The notes below the pieces were generated by a model. That model did not search any database. It had not been told where the DNA came from and saw only the letters and a list, made by a program, of their open reading frames with translations. This document shows positions 34,605 to 42,661 of a stretch of 64,000 bases of DNA, piece after piece. A program made the position numbers and the translations under genes. Numbering within the stretch: position 1 is the stretch's first letter; the number at the start of each line of letters is the position of its first letter. Source of the DNA: Porticoccaceae bacterium. GTDB lineage: Bacteria; Pseudomonadota; Gammaproteobacteria; Pseudomonadales; Porticoccaceae. Location: NCBI GenBank assembly GCA_029252555.1, contig JAQXBF010000037.1:1-64000 (forward strand), read 5' to 3'.

Positions 34605-34873
34605 TACATAAATAGCGTAGGAATACGCTCGAAGATACGGCGGAAAAAATCGACCATTACGGCGATCTGCCAGCCTCCAAAGATAACCAGAGCCAATACC
34701 ATCACGGCTAGTTTGGGAATAAAACTTAGGGTCATCTCTTGAATAGATGTGGCTGCCTGAAAGATACCAATTAAAAGGCCTACACCCAGTGCAACACCTA
34801 GCAATGGTGCCGCAACCATGACCGCTATCCAGAGGGACTCTCTACCTAAATCAATTACCTGTGCAGCATCCAT
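34604..34873 (-). CDS. fliQ: Flagellar export protein FliQ
   Basis: 89-residue export gate subunit with two transmembrane helices, the family pattern of LGVALGVGLLIGIFQAATSIQE between them, and FIPKLAVMVLALVIFG. It is the normal length. It is 9 bases from fliP. Confidence 0.97.
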   Translation of the reverse strand: MDAAQVIDLGRESLWIAVMVAAPLLGVALGVGLLIGIFQAATSIQEMTLSFIPKLAVMVLALVIFGGWQIAVMVDFFRRIFERIPTLFM

Positions 34874-34882
34874 AATAAGCTC

Positions 34883-35749
34883 CTATGAAATTGCAAAACT
34901 GGAGGTCAGCGACCCCATAATCAATGTCCAACCATCGACCAGTACAAAAAGCATTAGCTTGAAGGGCATAGAGATCATCATGGGAGATAGCATCATCATA
35001 CCCATGGACATGAGCACACTGGCGACCACTAAATCGATCACCACAAAAGGGATATAGATTAAAAACCCAATCGAGAATGCACTTTTTAACTCGGAAGTAA
35101 TAAAAGCCGGGACCAGAGTGGTAAAAGGCACATCTGCAGGGGTTTCAATGTCTTCATTGCCAGCGATTTCGACAAACATGGCAATATCTGATTCACGAGT
35201 CTGGTTAAGCATAAAGTTTCGAATGGGTATTTCGGCCTCAACCAGGGCGGCTTCAAAACTGATTGTCTCTTCAAAATAGGGGGTAATCGCGTCGTCATAA
35301 ACACTGCTGAGCACCGGAGACATAATAAAAAGGGTAAGGAATAGAGCCAGGCCAACCAGCACCTGGTTGGGCGGTGTTTGAGCGGTGCCCAGAGCCTGTC
35401 GTAAAAGTGACATAACAATAATGATGCGCACAAAGGAGGTCATCATCAGTAATAGTGAAGGCAACAGCGTGAGCACTGTCATCAGAGCTAATAATTGTAG
35501 GGTTAAGCTGTATTCGGTACCGCCGCTGCCATCATCAACCATATTAACAATGGGTAGGCCCGCTTGGGAGAGGGCTGGGCTGGAAAAGCTAAGGGCTATA
35601 AGGCCGAGAACAAGTGCACGCCCAACGGAGGGGTGGCCAATAGAGCGGTGGTTAAAGACAGGGACGATAGAGCGCAGAAATATTCGAAAGTGAGTAATCA
35701 TTCTCGGCGCAAAAGCGGGTAGATCTCTGTCGATCAACCATCGGAGCAT
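34883..35749 (-). CDS. fliP: Flagellar export protein FliP
   Basis: 288 residues, slightly longer than the E. coli 245. It has a cleavable N-terminal leader (about 1-60, ending near SPALSQA), then FliP signatures TSFVRIIIVMSLLRQALGTAQ and VDLVVASVLMSMGMMMLSP. Several membrane helices are present. It overlaps none but is 3 bases from fliO. The extra N-terminal 30 residues may mean the true start is at an internal Met. Confidence 0.96.
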   Translation of the reverse strand: MLRWLIDRDLPAFAPRMITHFRIFLRSIVPVFNHRSIGHPSVGRALVLGLIALSFSSPALSQAGLPIVNMVDDGSGGTEYSLTLQLLALMTVLTLLPSLLLMMTSFVRIIIVMSLLRQALGTAQTPPNQVLVGLALFLTLFIMSPVLSSVYDDAITPYFEETISFEAALVEAEIPIRNFMLNQTRESDIAMFVEIAGNEDIETPADVPFTTLVPAFITSELKSAFSIGFLIYIPFVVIDLVVASVLMSMGMMMLSPMMISMPFKLMLFVLVDGWTLIMGSLTSSFAIS

Positions 35750-35752
35750 GGT

Positions 35753-36136
35753 TCAATCCTTATTCTTATTAAACGCTTGGGAAAGCATGTCCTTGAAGTT
35801 GTTCAGCGGGCTTCCATTGTCACTGGTTTGGCCTAAACCAGCCTCGGACTCGCTACTATTAATAACATCTTCATCAACCGGCCAGCTGCCCAATTTTGTC
35901 ATGCTCTGAGGAGTAAGACCTATGAGCACCTGATCGCCGTTTAAGCTTACCAGTAAGAGTTTCTGGCGGCCACCAAGGTTTTGTATTTCAAGCAGTTTTA
36001 GCCGTTTATTACCTGTGTTGCCCAGATTTGGGCCCAGTTTTTTGATCGCGAACAAGGTGGCAACCAACATACCGATAACCAGCATGAAAGACGCCATCAT
36101 AGATAACCATTCGGTCCAACCAAACTCGGGCAACAT
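35753..36136 (-). CDS. fliO: Flagellar assembly protein FliO
   Basis: 127 residues with one transmembrane helix (about 11-30, MMASFMLVIGMLVATLF) and the FliO-type cytoplasmic beta segment LEIQNLGGRQKLLLVSLNGDQVLIGLT. It stabilises FliP during gate assembly. It lies between fliN and fliP, as usual. Confidence 0.9.
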   Translation of the reverse strand: MLPEFGWTEWLSMMASFMLVIGMLVATLFAIKKLGPNLGNTGNKRLKLLEIQNLGGRQKLLLVSLNGDQVLIGLTPQSMTKLGSWPVDEDVINSSESEAGLGQTSDNGSPLNNFKDMLSQAFNKNKD

Positions 36137-36148
36137 AGCAGTCTCGAC

Positions 36149-36484
36149 TTAAAGGTTAGATACTCGCTCCACAGCGGGTATTACTCTGGTTAATTTAACA
36201 CCATAACGGTCATTGACCAAGACCACTTCACCCTGGGCTACAAGGGTATTGTTAACCAGCAGGTCGAGGGGCTCACCGGCTAATCTGTCGAGTTCGACAA
36301 CACTGCCCTGTGTGAGACGCATAAGGTCGCGAATTTTAAGTTCAGTTCTGCCAACCTCGACTGAGATATTTACAGGAATATTTTCCAAAACATCAGCATT
36401 GATACTCGCCGGAGCCTCTATCTGGGCAGGTTGCTCTGCCACGTCTGTTGCTTCGAGTTCTTCATTCACTTCTGGGTCTGCCAT
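36149..36484 (-). CDS. fliN: Flagellar C-ring switch protein FliN
   Basis: 111 residues with a short acidic N-terminus and the SpoA/FliN domain: IPVNISVEVGRTELKIRDLMRLTQGSVVELD and the NDRYGVKLTRV ending. Length is short but normal for the polar-flagellum type. It follows fliM after 56 bases. Confidence 0.97.
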   Translation of the reverse strand: MADPEVNEELEATDVAEQPAQIEAPASINADVLENIPVNISVEVGRTELKIRDLMRLTQGSVVELDRLAGEPLDLLVNNTLVAQGEVVLVNDRYGVKLTRVIPAVERVSNL

Positions 36485-36540
36485 AGTTGTTTCTCTCTCT
36501 TATTACTCAATTAGTTTTATCTGGTTATAGTGCTATTGGC

Positions 36541-37527
36541 TTAAGCTTCAGGCTCCAATGGCCGAATAATTTGAACAGCCATCTGGGCGCCTTGCACGCC
36601 TATCTCTGCATCAAATAGCGGTGTGTCACATGCGAAAACTCGCGCATAGTCGTCTTTTTTAAAGTAAAGAATTTCGCCCTCTCTGGCCTGGTTAAATTCT
36701 TTTAGGGTGGTTTCAATTTCTCCAATCACCACTTTCACGTTTAACGCGGCATCGCTTGAAGCCGAACGCAAATTGGCCCGCCAAGATGCATCAGACTCTT
36801 GCTCACCACTCTGGACCCGGCTAGACAGCAGTTCACGCACAGGCTTTAGCATGCCGTAGGGATATATAATTTCGACGGTGCCAGTGACGTCATCACCAAA
36901 GTCAATTTCGAATCGATTGACGATAACCAAGTCATTTTCTTCTGCGATTTCCATAAATTGCGGATTGATATCTGTAGCGACAGTCTCGCACCTGATGGGC
37001 ATCACCGGAGTCCAAGCTTCCTGAAGAGCTCCGTACAAAATATTCGTCATAATATTAATGATACTGCCCTCAATCGGAGTGAAGGCTCGATCTGGCAACA
37101 GTGTGATGTTGGAGCCACCAAATCCACTAAAAAAATTGTCTAGGCAGGCGAATATGACACTGGGCTGGATGCTGATCATTGATAGCCCGCGCAGTGGGAG
37201 CAGATTAACTGTACTCAGTGCCAGCGGGGCCTCTAGCGTTTTCATATAGTCCTGAATGGGGACAATTTCTGCCTTGGCGGCGCTTACTCTTGCCGTGGTT
37301 CGCAAGACATCTAGCACCCCCACTCTAAATTCTCTTATGAAACGTTCATTGATGAGATTAATAGCGGTCAGATTCATGCTTAGGGAGCGATCTTCATTTG
37401 TAATATCGTGCTTTATCGCCAGCGCGCTAACATTTAGGCCTGTATTCGTTTCAACGGTACCGTCCTCAATACCAACGGTCAGAGCCTCTAGCTCTTCCGG
37501 CGATAAAAGATTTTTCATGTCAGCCAT
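36541..37527 (-). CDS. fliM: Flagellar motor switch protein FliM
   Basis: 328 residues. The N-terminal CheY-binding peptide is present (LLSPEELEAL). The CheC-like middle domain has FIREFRVGVLDVL and the SpoA C-terminus follows. ATG 37527 has a GGAGG site 5 bases upstream. FliL, which usually sits between fliK and fliM, is absent; the 124-base gap holds only a short palindrome (TGTCGA/TCGACA near 37562). Confidence 0.97.
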   Translation of the reverse strand: MADMKNLLSPEELEALTVGIEDGTVETNTGLNVSALAIKHDITNEDRSLSMNLTAINLINERFIREFRVGVLDVLRTTARVSAAKAEIVPIQDYMKTLEAPLALSTVNLLPLRGLSMISIQPSVIFACLDNFFSGFGGSNITLLPDRAFTPIEGSIINIMTNILYGALQEAWTPVMPIRCETVATDINPQFMEIAEENDLVIVNRFEIDFGDDVTGTVEIIYPYGMLKPVRELLSSRVQSGEQESDASWRANLRSASSDAALNVKVVIGEIETTLKEFNQAREGEILYFKKDDYARVFACDTPLFDAEIGVQGAQMAVQIIRPLEPEA

Positions 37528-37651
37528 TATGGCCTCCGCAAATTATTCAATAATGCATCATTGTCGATATTATTCGACACCTGCAGGGCACTGTCCATCG
37601 CTATCCCGTCTACCGCGACAATAAAGCGCCTCTGCTTACTAACTGTCTTGT

Positions 37652-38731
37652 CTAAACTTCAATATCCAGCCCATTGCTGGTTACTCGCCTGCGCAAGCCA
37701 TTGCCGCTCGGCTCTGTTGTCGGTGACACCGACTGGCTAAACCGCTGAGGGCGCTCTTCTGCGGGCTTGTGCCCGGTTGAATCACCCTGCTGGCCTGAGC
37801 CCGCCCCGACGCCTATAAAGGCAGAATCTATCCCATGCTGATCAAGGGCCTCACGCAATTTTGGCAGGCTTTCCTGCAACATTTCTCTGGTCACTAGCTT
37901 GGAGGCGTTGAAATGTGCCTGTAGCTCACCGTTCTTCATCTCTAGCTGTATCTCAATTCGACCCAGAGATTTGGGGTGAATATCCATTTCAACGCGCCAG
38001 GCTCCGCGAGCAATCTGTGCGCTGAGCCTCTGGCCCAGAACTTCGGTTAGGCGTCTTGACATATCCTGTTGCTGATCATGCTTGCGCCAAGCTTCTTGAT
38101 CCGCACCATTAGTGCCGCTGTTGCCACCGGATTTGGTCTCGACCGATGATTTCTCTGTCAGATCAACACGCACTTCACCGACCTGACTATGGGGCGTGGT
38201 TCCATCTACTGGGCCCACATTTATCTGCGGTGCAGCAAGGGGGTTTAACCGCCCCGCTCCCTCAACACCTGTACGAGCGATTTCGGGCGCAAAGGCCTCT
38301 AAATGAATCGCTTCTAACTTTACAATCGACAGTTGCATCCGATTGCTGGGCAATTTGCTGTTCTGGCCCTGGTTCATCTGACCTTGGGCCAGCATGGCCA
38401 GTGCACCGGCCTCTAGGCCTTGGGACTTAGCAAACGCCATCACCGATTCTTCGGTGGGCTCTTTACCCCCCAACAGTAGCTTTAGTCCGCCCTCTAGGGT
38501 GCGGCTTTTAAGCTCGCTGTTGTCTGGCGCGTGTGCCGGGCTATCAATGCCGCTTTGTGGCATCGCTTTGCCACTTTTTGCCATCGCTATGCGGTCAAGA
38601 TTCTCTTTAAAGGCAGTACTAAATTTTTGTGCCCTGCTGCCATTATCGTCCTTGGCTGCGGCTGGAGCCTTTGCCTTGTCTACCTCCGCGGGCAATCTCC
38701 GCTCTGCTTCCAAACTTTTTATATTGTCCAT
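37652..38731 (-). CDS. fliK: Flagellar hook-length control protein FliK
   Basis: 359 residues. The N-terminal part is low complexity, and the C-terminal Flg_hook domain (about 230-320) has ARGAWRVEMDIHPKSLGRIEIQLEMKNGELQ and LPKLREALDQHGID. It is the ruler that sets hook length and switches FlhB specificity. A sigma54 promoter precedes it, so it leads fliK-fliM-fliN-fliO-fliP-fliQ-fliR-flhB. The hook protein here is about twice the usual size. Confidence 0.93.
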   Translation of the reverse strand: MDNIKSLEAERRLPAEVDKAKAPAAAKDDNGSRAQKFSTAFKENLDRIAMAKSGKAMPQSGIDSPAHAPDNSELKSRTLEGGLKLLLGGKEPTEESVMAFAKSQGLEAGALAMLAQGQMNQGQNSKLPSNRMQLSIVKLEAIHLEAFAPEIARTGVEGAGRLNPLAAPQINVGPVDGTTPHSQVGEVRVDLTEKSSVETKSGGNSGTNGADQEAWRKHDQQQDMSRRLTEVLGQRLSAQIARGAWRVEMDIHPKSLGRIEIQLEMKNGELQAHFNASKLVTREMLQESLPKLREALDQHGIDSAFIGVGAGSGQQGDSTGHKPAEERPQRFSQSVSPTTEPSGNGLRRRVTSNGLDIEV

Positions 38732-38775
38732 TAACCTGTTACTCTCGATGAATTGCGCTATTTCCTATTAGGAAC

Positions 38776-38791
38776 TGCAAGACACATGCCA
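38776..38791 (-). promoter_or_regulatory. sigma54 promoter of fliK
   Basis: On the minus strand: TGGCATGTGTCTTGCA, with GG and GC 10 bases apart, about 45 bases before the fliK start codon, between fliJ and fliK. Confidence 0.85.
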
Positions 38792-38802
38792 ATTGTGAAA
38801 AT

Positions 38803-39261
38803 CTACGATTGGCCACGAGATCTGAGATTAAACTGCATCATGCTCTGAACTTCGGTATCCTTAGTTTCTCTGCGCATTAACGCAAAGCGTTGTTTTTCTT
38901 TTGCTCGCTCGGCTAGCTGTTCATATTTATGCCGCTCCTGCTCTGCCAGTTGCAATACTTTGCTGGCGGCAGCGCAATCAACGCTATAGAGGTTTAGTTC
39001 TCGGCTGGAGTCTTGTTTGATACTCTGCAATTGCACAATAAACTGGCGATAGTTGCCGGCTTCTGAGGCGCTGTGGGCCTGGCGCTGAATAATATTTAGC
39101 TTTTCAGCATACTCAACCAGCATCTGATCAACGTTTTCATCCCGAGCTATGGCTTGGTCTTTGCGCGACTGGGCGTTGTCATAACGGAACTTTGCCTGGC
39201 GTGCATCTGCTTGTGCCTTGGAGGCCAGAACATCCCAAACTGCAGTGTTGTGATTGCTCAT
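38803..39261 (-). CDS. fliJ: Flagellar export chaperone FliJ
   Basis: 152 residues, an extended coiled-coil protein with abundant Gln, Glu, Arg and Ala (YEQLAERAKEKQRF). It starts 4 bases before the end of fliI, overlapping it. FliJ links the FliI ATPase to the FlhA gate. Length and gene position match the family; sequence conservation in FliJ is always low. Confidence 0.88.
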   Translation of the reverse strand: MSNHNTAVWDVLASKAQADARQAKFRYDNAQSRKDQAIARDENVDQMLVEYAEKLNIIQRQAHSASEAGNYRQFIVQLQSIKQDSSRELNLYSVDCAAASKVLQLAEQERHKYEQLAERAKEKQRFALMRRETKDTEVQSMMQFNLRSRGQS

Positions 39262-40589
39262 AACTGGGGTGCCATCATTTGCTGCATCATGGCTTGGCAG
39301 TCCTCAATAGAGACGGACTCGTTACTTAGCTGCTGCAAGAGTGCCTCCATTTCGGGCCGCAGCCTTATGGCTTCATCTAAATCTTGATTGGCGCCAGAGT
39401 CATAGGCACCTACCTGAATTAAGTCTTGGTTTTGCTGAAACAAAGTCCACAGGCGACGGAACTGATTAGCTGTTTTCAACAGTTCTGGGCTGAGCAGGTT
39501 GTTCATCACCCGAGAAATAGAACCAGACAAATCAATTGCCGGATAATGGGCAGCGTCTGCCAGCTCTCTCGATAGCATCACCTGCCCATCGAGGGAGGCG
39601 CGAGCTATATCGACGACCGGGTCTGACCGGTCATCGCCCTCGGCCAACACAGTATAAACCGCTGTAATGGAGCCTACCCCTTTGCGCCCAACACCCGCTC
39701 TTTCAATTAGCCGAGGCAGTAACGCGAACACCGAGGGCGGATAACCCTTGGCTGTGGGTGGTTCGCCAATGGCCAGGCCGATTTCTCGCTGGGCATGAGC
39801 CGCCCGAGTGAGGCTGTCACAAAGCAGTAATACATTTTTGCCTTGATCACGAAAGTATTCAGCGATCAAATGACTGAGATTAGTGGCCTTGAGTCTGAGA
39901 ACTGGCGAGACATTTGCTGGGGCGGCAACAACGACAGATTTTGCCAGCCCCTCATCACCCAGAGTTTGCTGAATAAACTCTTGAACTTCTCTCCCCCGCT
40001 CACCAATAAGGCCAATAACAACTACATCTGCTTTAGTATTGCGGGTAAGCATACCCAGCAGGACACTTTTACCCACACCAGAGCCTGCCATGAGGCCAAT
40101 ACGCTGACCCTGCCCCAAGGTTAAACAGCTATTAATGGCCTTGATGCCAGTGTCGAGAATTTTATCGATCGGCCCCCTTTCCATGGGGTTGATAGGCAGA
40201 CCTTCAAGACTCAGCTGAGCGGTATATTGGATTGGGCCTTTGCCGTCTAGGGGCTCCCCAAGGCCGTCAATAACTCGCCCTAACATGGCATTGCCCAACG
40301 ATGCTTTGGAATGATTAGAGCGCACCCAGATACGGGCGCCAGGTCCGATACCACTGGGTTCAGTATAGGGCATTAGATACAGCAGGTCGTTGTGGAAACC
40401 GACCACCTCGGCATCAATAAATGTGCCGGAATCAATATTTTCGACCTGACAATGGGCTCCCAGTGGGGCGATAATACCTTTGGCCTCAAGGGTTAGCCCG
40501 ACAACACGAACCAATTTACCGCTGGCACTGATAGCGGGGGCACGCAGCTGAGCTATGTGCTGGTCAACCTGAGTGGCGAAGTCATTCAT
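39258..40589 (-). CDS. fliI: Flagellar export ATPase FliI
   Basis: 443 residues, F1-ATPase-beta-like. The Walker A is GLMAGSGVGKSVL near 165-177, the Walker B is NVLLLCDSLTR, and the FliI PERGREVQEF-type motif (GERGREVQEFI) is present. It is flanked by fliH (8-base overlap) and fliJ (4-base overlap). Confidence 0.98.
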   Translation of the reverse strand: MNDFATQVDQHIAQLRAPAISASGKLVRVVGLTLEAKGIIAPLGAHCQVENIDSGTFIDAEVVGFHNDLLYLMPYTEPSGIGPGARIWVRSNHSKASLGNAMLGRVIDGLGEPLDGKGPIQYTAQLSLEGLPINPMERGPIDKILDTGIKAINSCLTLGQGQRIGLMAGSGVGKSVLLGMLTRNTKADVVVIGLIGERGREVQEFIQQTLGDEGLAKSVVVAAPANVSPVLRLKATNLSHLIAEYFRDQGKNVLLLCDSLTRAAHAQREIGLAIGEPPTAKGYPPSVFALLPRLIERAGVGRKGVGSITAVYTVLAEGDDRSDPVVDIARASLDGQVMLSRELADAAHYPAIDLSGSISRVMNNLLSPELLKTANQFRRLWTLFQQNQDLIQVGAYDSGANQDLDEAIRLRPEMEALLQQLSNESVSIEDCQAMMQQMMAPQL

Positions 40590-41589
40590 CTGACTCTGGC
40601 TCCTCAGGTGCTGGTGGTTTATCTTCCTCCAGGTTGCTCGGAGTAAGGTCTGTCTCGCTGGCCTCCAAAGGTTCAGTTTGGGGGGCTATTTCTTCCGGAA
40701 CGATTTGTTCTAAAGTGCTTTCCTGCAGTACCGATTCGTCCACCGCCCCCTCTATTACTTTTTCCTCTAAGGGGCTTGCGAAGTCACTGTCAAAAACAGA
40801 GCTTCTGGTATTGGCCATAGGCTGGCTTAGTAAACTCTGGGAAAGGCTGTCGAGTCGATGCTCAATCAAATCTTCAATGGCACTGTCATCTATGCTTATT
40901 CTGAGACTACCCTGAGACAGCTGGGCGTCGGCGCGAAGGTCTAGGCTGTCCAGTTCGCCATCCAGACTAGTGCTGAATTTATCTTTATCCTCTGGATTGA
41001 GATACAGCACAACTGGGCCTTCGCCCTGCCGTTCTAAATCTTTTAACGCTTCGTTAATCAGCCTCTCGATCACCGCAGACGACTGGGATAGCTCCCCTCG
41101 TACCAGCTGTTCTGCAAGGTGCAGTGCCAGCTTTTTCAGGGGGTCATAAAAATGCTTCATGTCCTGTTGCGCTGAACGAAGACCTTGGCTTAGCTCACCG
41201 AAGTTGTCTCGAGCCTGGCCATATTGAGATTCTCCCTCATCCAAGCCACGCTGATAGCCCTGTTCGAAGGCTTCTCGTTTGGCCTGTTCAAGAGCCTCTT
41301 CGCTAACACGCAGAGCTTCCTGCTCCTCAAGCTGGCTCGCAACTTCCGCCTGTTGCTCCTCGGAAGCTGGCTCTTCTCTTTGGCCTTGCAACTGTTGGTC
41401 GGCCAATTCTGCAGAGTCATCTGGGCCACCAATCACCTCTGGCTGCCATTTACTAAATTCCGATGTGCTGCCTTCTCCATCTGGGTTACTCCAAGATGTA
41501 GCGGCAAAAGCTTTGGCTTTCTCTCTCGCTCTTAGCAAACCGTTTAGGCGCCAGGATACGGATGGTGTTGAATTAGACAAAACTCTCAC
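40582..41589 (-). CDS. fliH: Flagellar export regulator FliH
   Basis: 335 residues, longer than the usual 230. The middle holds the FliH core: a Glu/Gln-rich helix (EALRVSEEALEQAKREAFEQGYQRGLDEGE, about 90-125) and a C-terminal ATP synthase delta-like region (LALHLAEQLVRGEL, then VIERLINEALKDL). After it is an acidic C-terminal extension of about 90 residues rich in Glu and Pro. The GTG start overlaps fliG by 17 bases. The extension is unlike typical FliH. Confidence 0.9.
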   Translation of the reverse strand: MRVLSNSTPSVSWRLNGLLRAREKAKAFAATSWSNPDGEGSTSEFSKWQPEVIGGPDDSAELADQQLQGQREEPASEEQQAEVASQLEEQEALRVSEEALEQAKREAFEQGYQRGLDEGESQYGQARDNFGELSQGLRSAQQDMKHFYDPLKKLALHLAEQLVRGELSQSSAVIERLINEALKDLERQGEGPVVLYLNPEDKDKFSTSLDGELDSLDLRADAQLSQGSLRISIDDSAIEDLIEHRLDSLSQSLLSQPMANTRSSVFDSDFASPLEEKVIEGAVDESVLQESTLEQIVPEEIAPQTEPLEASETDLTPSNLEEDKPPAPEEPESDE

Positions 41590-42634
41590 CCGATCCTACT
41601 AGCATCATTTCACCATCGTCGGACAGCTTGCGAGCAATCTTCATAATCGCGCGCTGAGCATCTTCCACTTCCGCAAGGCGCATTGGGCCCTTGGCTTCCA
41701 TATCGTCTATCAGCAATACCCTTGCTCTGGCAGACATATTGGACAGTATCTTTTCTTTGGTGGCTTCGTCAGCACCCTTGAGGGCTGGCATCAATAGGTC
41801 TTGCTCAACGTTACGCAGTAATGTCTGGATGCTTCGGTTATCCACTTCTGCGAGATTCTCGAAGGTCAACATCTTGTTTTGAATTTCTGTGGCAAGCTCT
41901 TCGTCTTTTTCGGTCAGCGGGTCAAAAACACCGGTAACGACTTCGCCAGAAGAAAAGTTCATGATTTTGGCCGCGGTGACAATACCACCCAAGTTGGAGG
42001 CCTTTGCCGAGGTCTTAATCAGCTTTTCCGACAGAACGCCTTCGAGTTCTGCCATAGCCGACGGCTGCACAGAGTCAAGTTTAGCGAGTCGCTCAATAAT
42101 TTCGGCATGCTTTTCGTTGGGTAAAAAGCTCAGTACCTGAGAGGCGACATCGCTGTCCAATACGGACAGAATGATCGCTGAAACCTGCGGGTGTTCGTCC
42201 ATAAGGATTTCGCCAATGGCTCGGGGGTCCATCCACTGTAATATCTCCAGCTCTTTTGCCGAGCCGGCGGGCATAATTTTGGCAAGCACTGTGGCCGCTT
42301 TGTCTTCTCCCAATGCGGCATTTAGAACGTTGACTACATAGTCAGTTGCGCCCATACCCAGGTCAGTCTGATCTTTGATGACATCTACAAAATCATCGAC
42401 TACCCTGCCGACAAGTTCTCGGGAAAGGTCCTGGACTTCTACCATAGCCTTACCGATATTATTCACCTCTCGACGATTGAGAAATTGCATAATATCGGCA
42501 GCCTGTTCCTCTCCGAGGAGAAGCATCAGCACAGCTGCTCGCTGTTGGCTGGGCATCGCATTAAATTGGATGTCCATCGCACTGAGTTTGGGTGCCTCTT
42601 CTTCAACACCTTTTTTCTTTGCATTCTTAGCCAT
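41573..42634 (-). CDS. fliG: Flagellar motor switch protein FliG
   Basis: 353 residues, full length, with N, middle and C-terminal domains. The middle EHPQ motif is seen (LMDEHPQVSAIILS), and the C-terminal torque helix has ATKEKILSNMSARARVLLIDDMEAKGPMRL with its charged residues. It sits between fliF (27-base gap) and fliH. Confidence 0.98.
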   Translation of the reverse strand: MAKNAKKKGVEEEAPKLSAMDIQFNAMPSQQRAAVLMLLLGEEQAADIMQFLNRREVNNIGKAMVEVQDLSRELVGRVVDDFVDVIKDQTDLGMGATDYVVNVLNAALGEDKAATVLAKIMPAGSAKELEILQWMDPRAIGEILMDEHPQVSAIILSVLDSDVASQVLSFLPNEKHAEIIERLAKLDSVQPSAMAELEGVLSEKLIKTSAKASNLGGIVTAAKIMNFSSGEVVTGVFDPLTEKDEELATEIQNKMLTFENLAEVDNRSIQTLLRNVEQDLLMPALKGADEATKEKILSNMSARARVLLIDDMEAKGPMRLAEVEDAQRAIMKIARKLSDDGEMMLVGSGESFV

Positions 42635-42661
42635 TGTTTTGCGTCCTAATCTACCCTGTTT

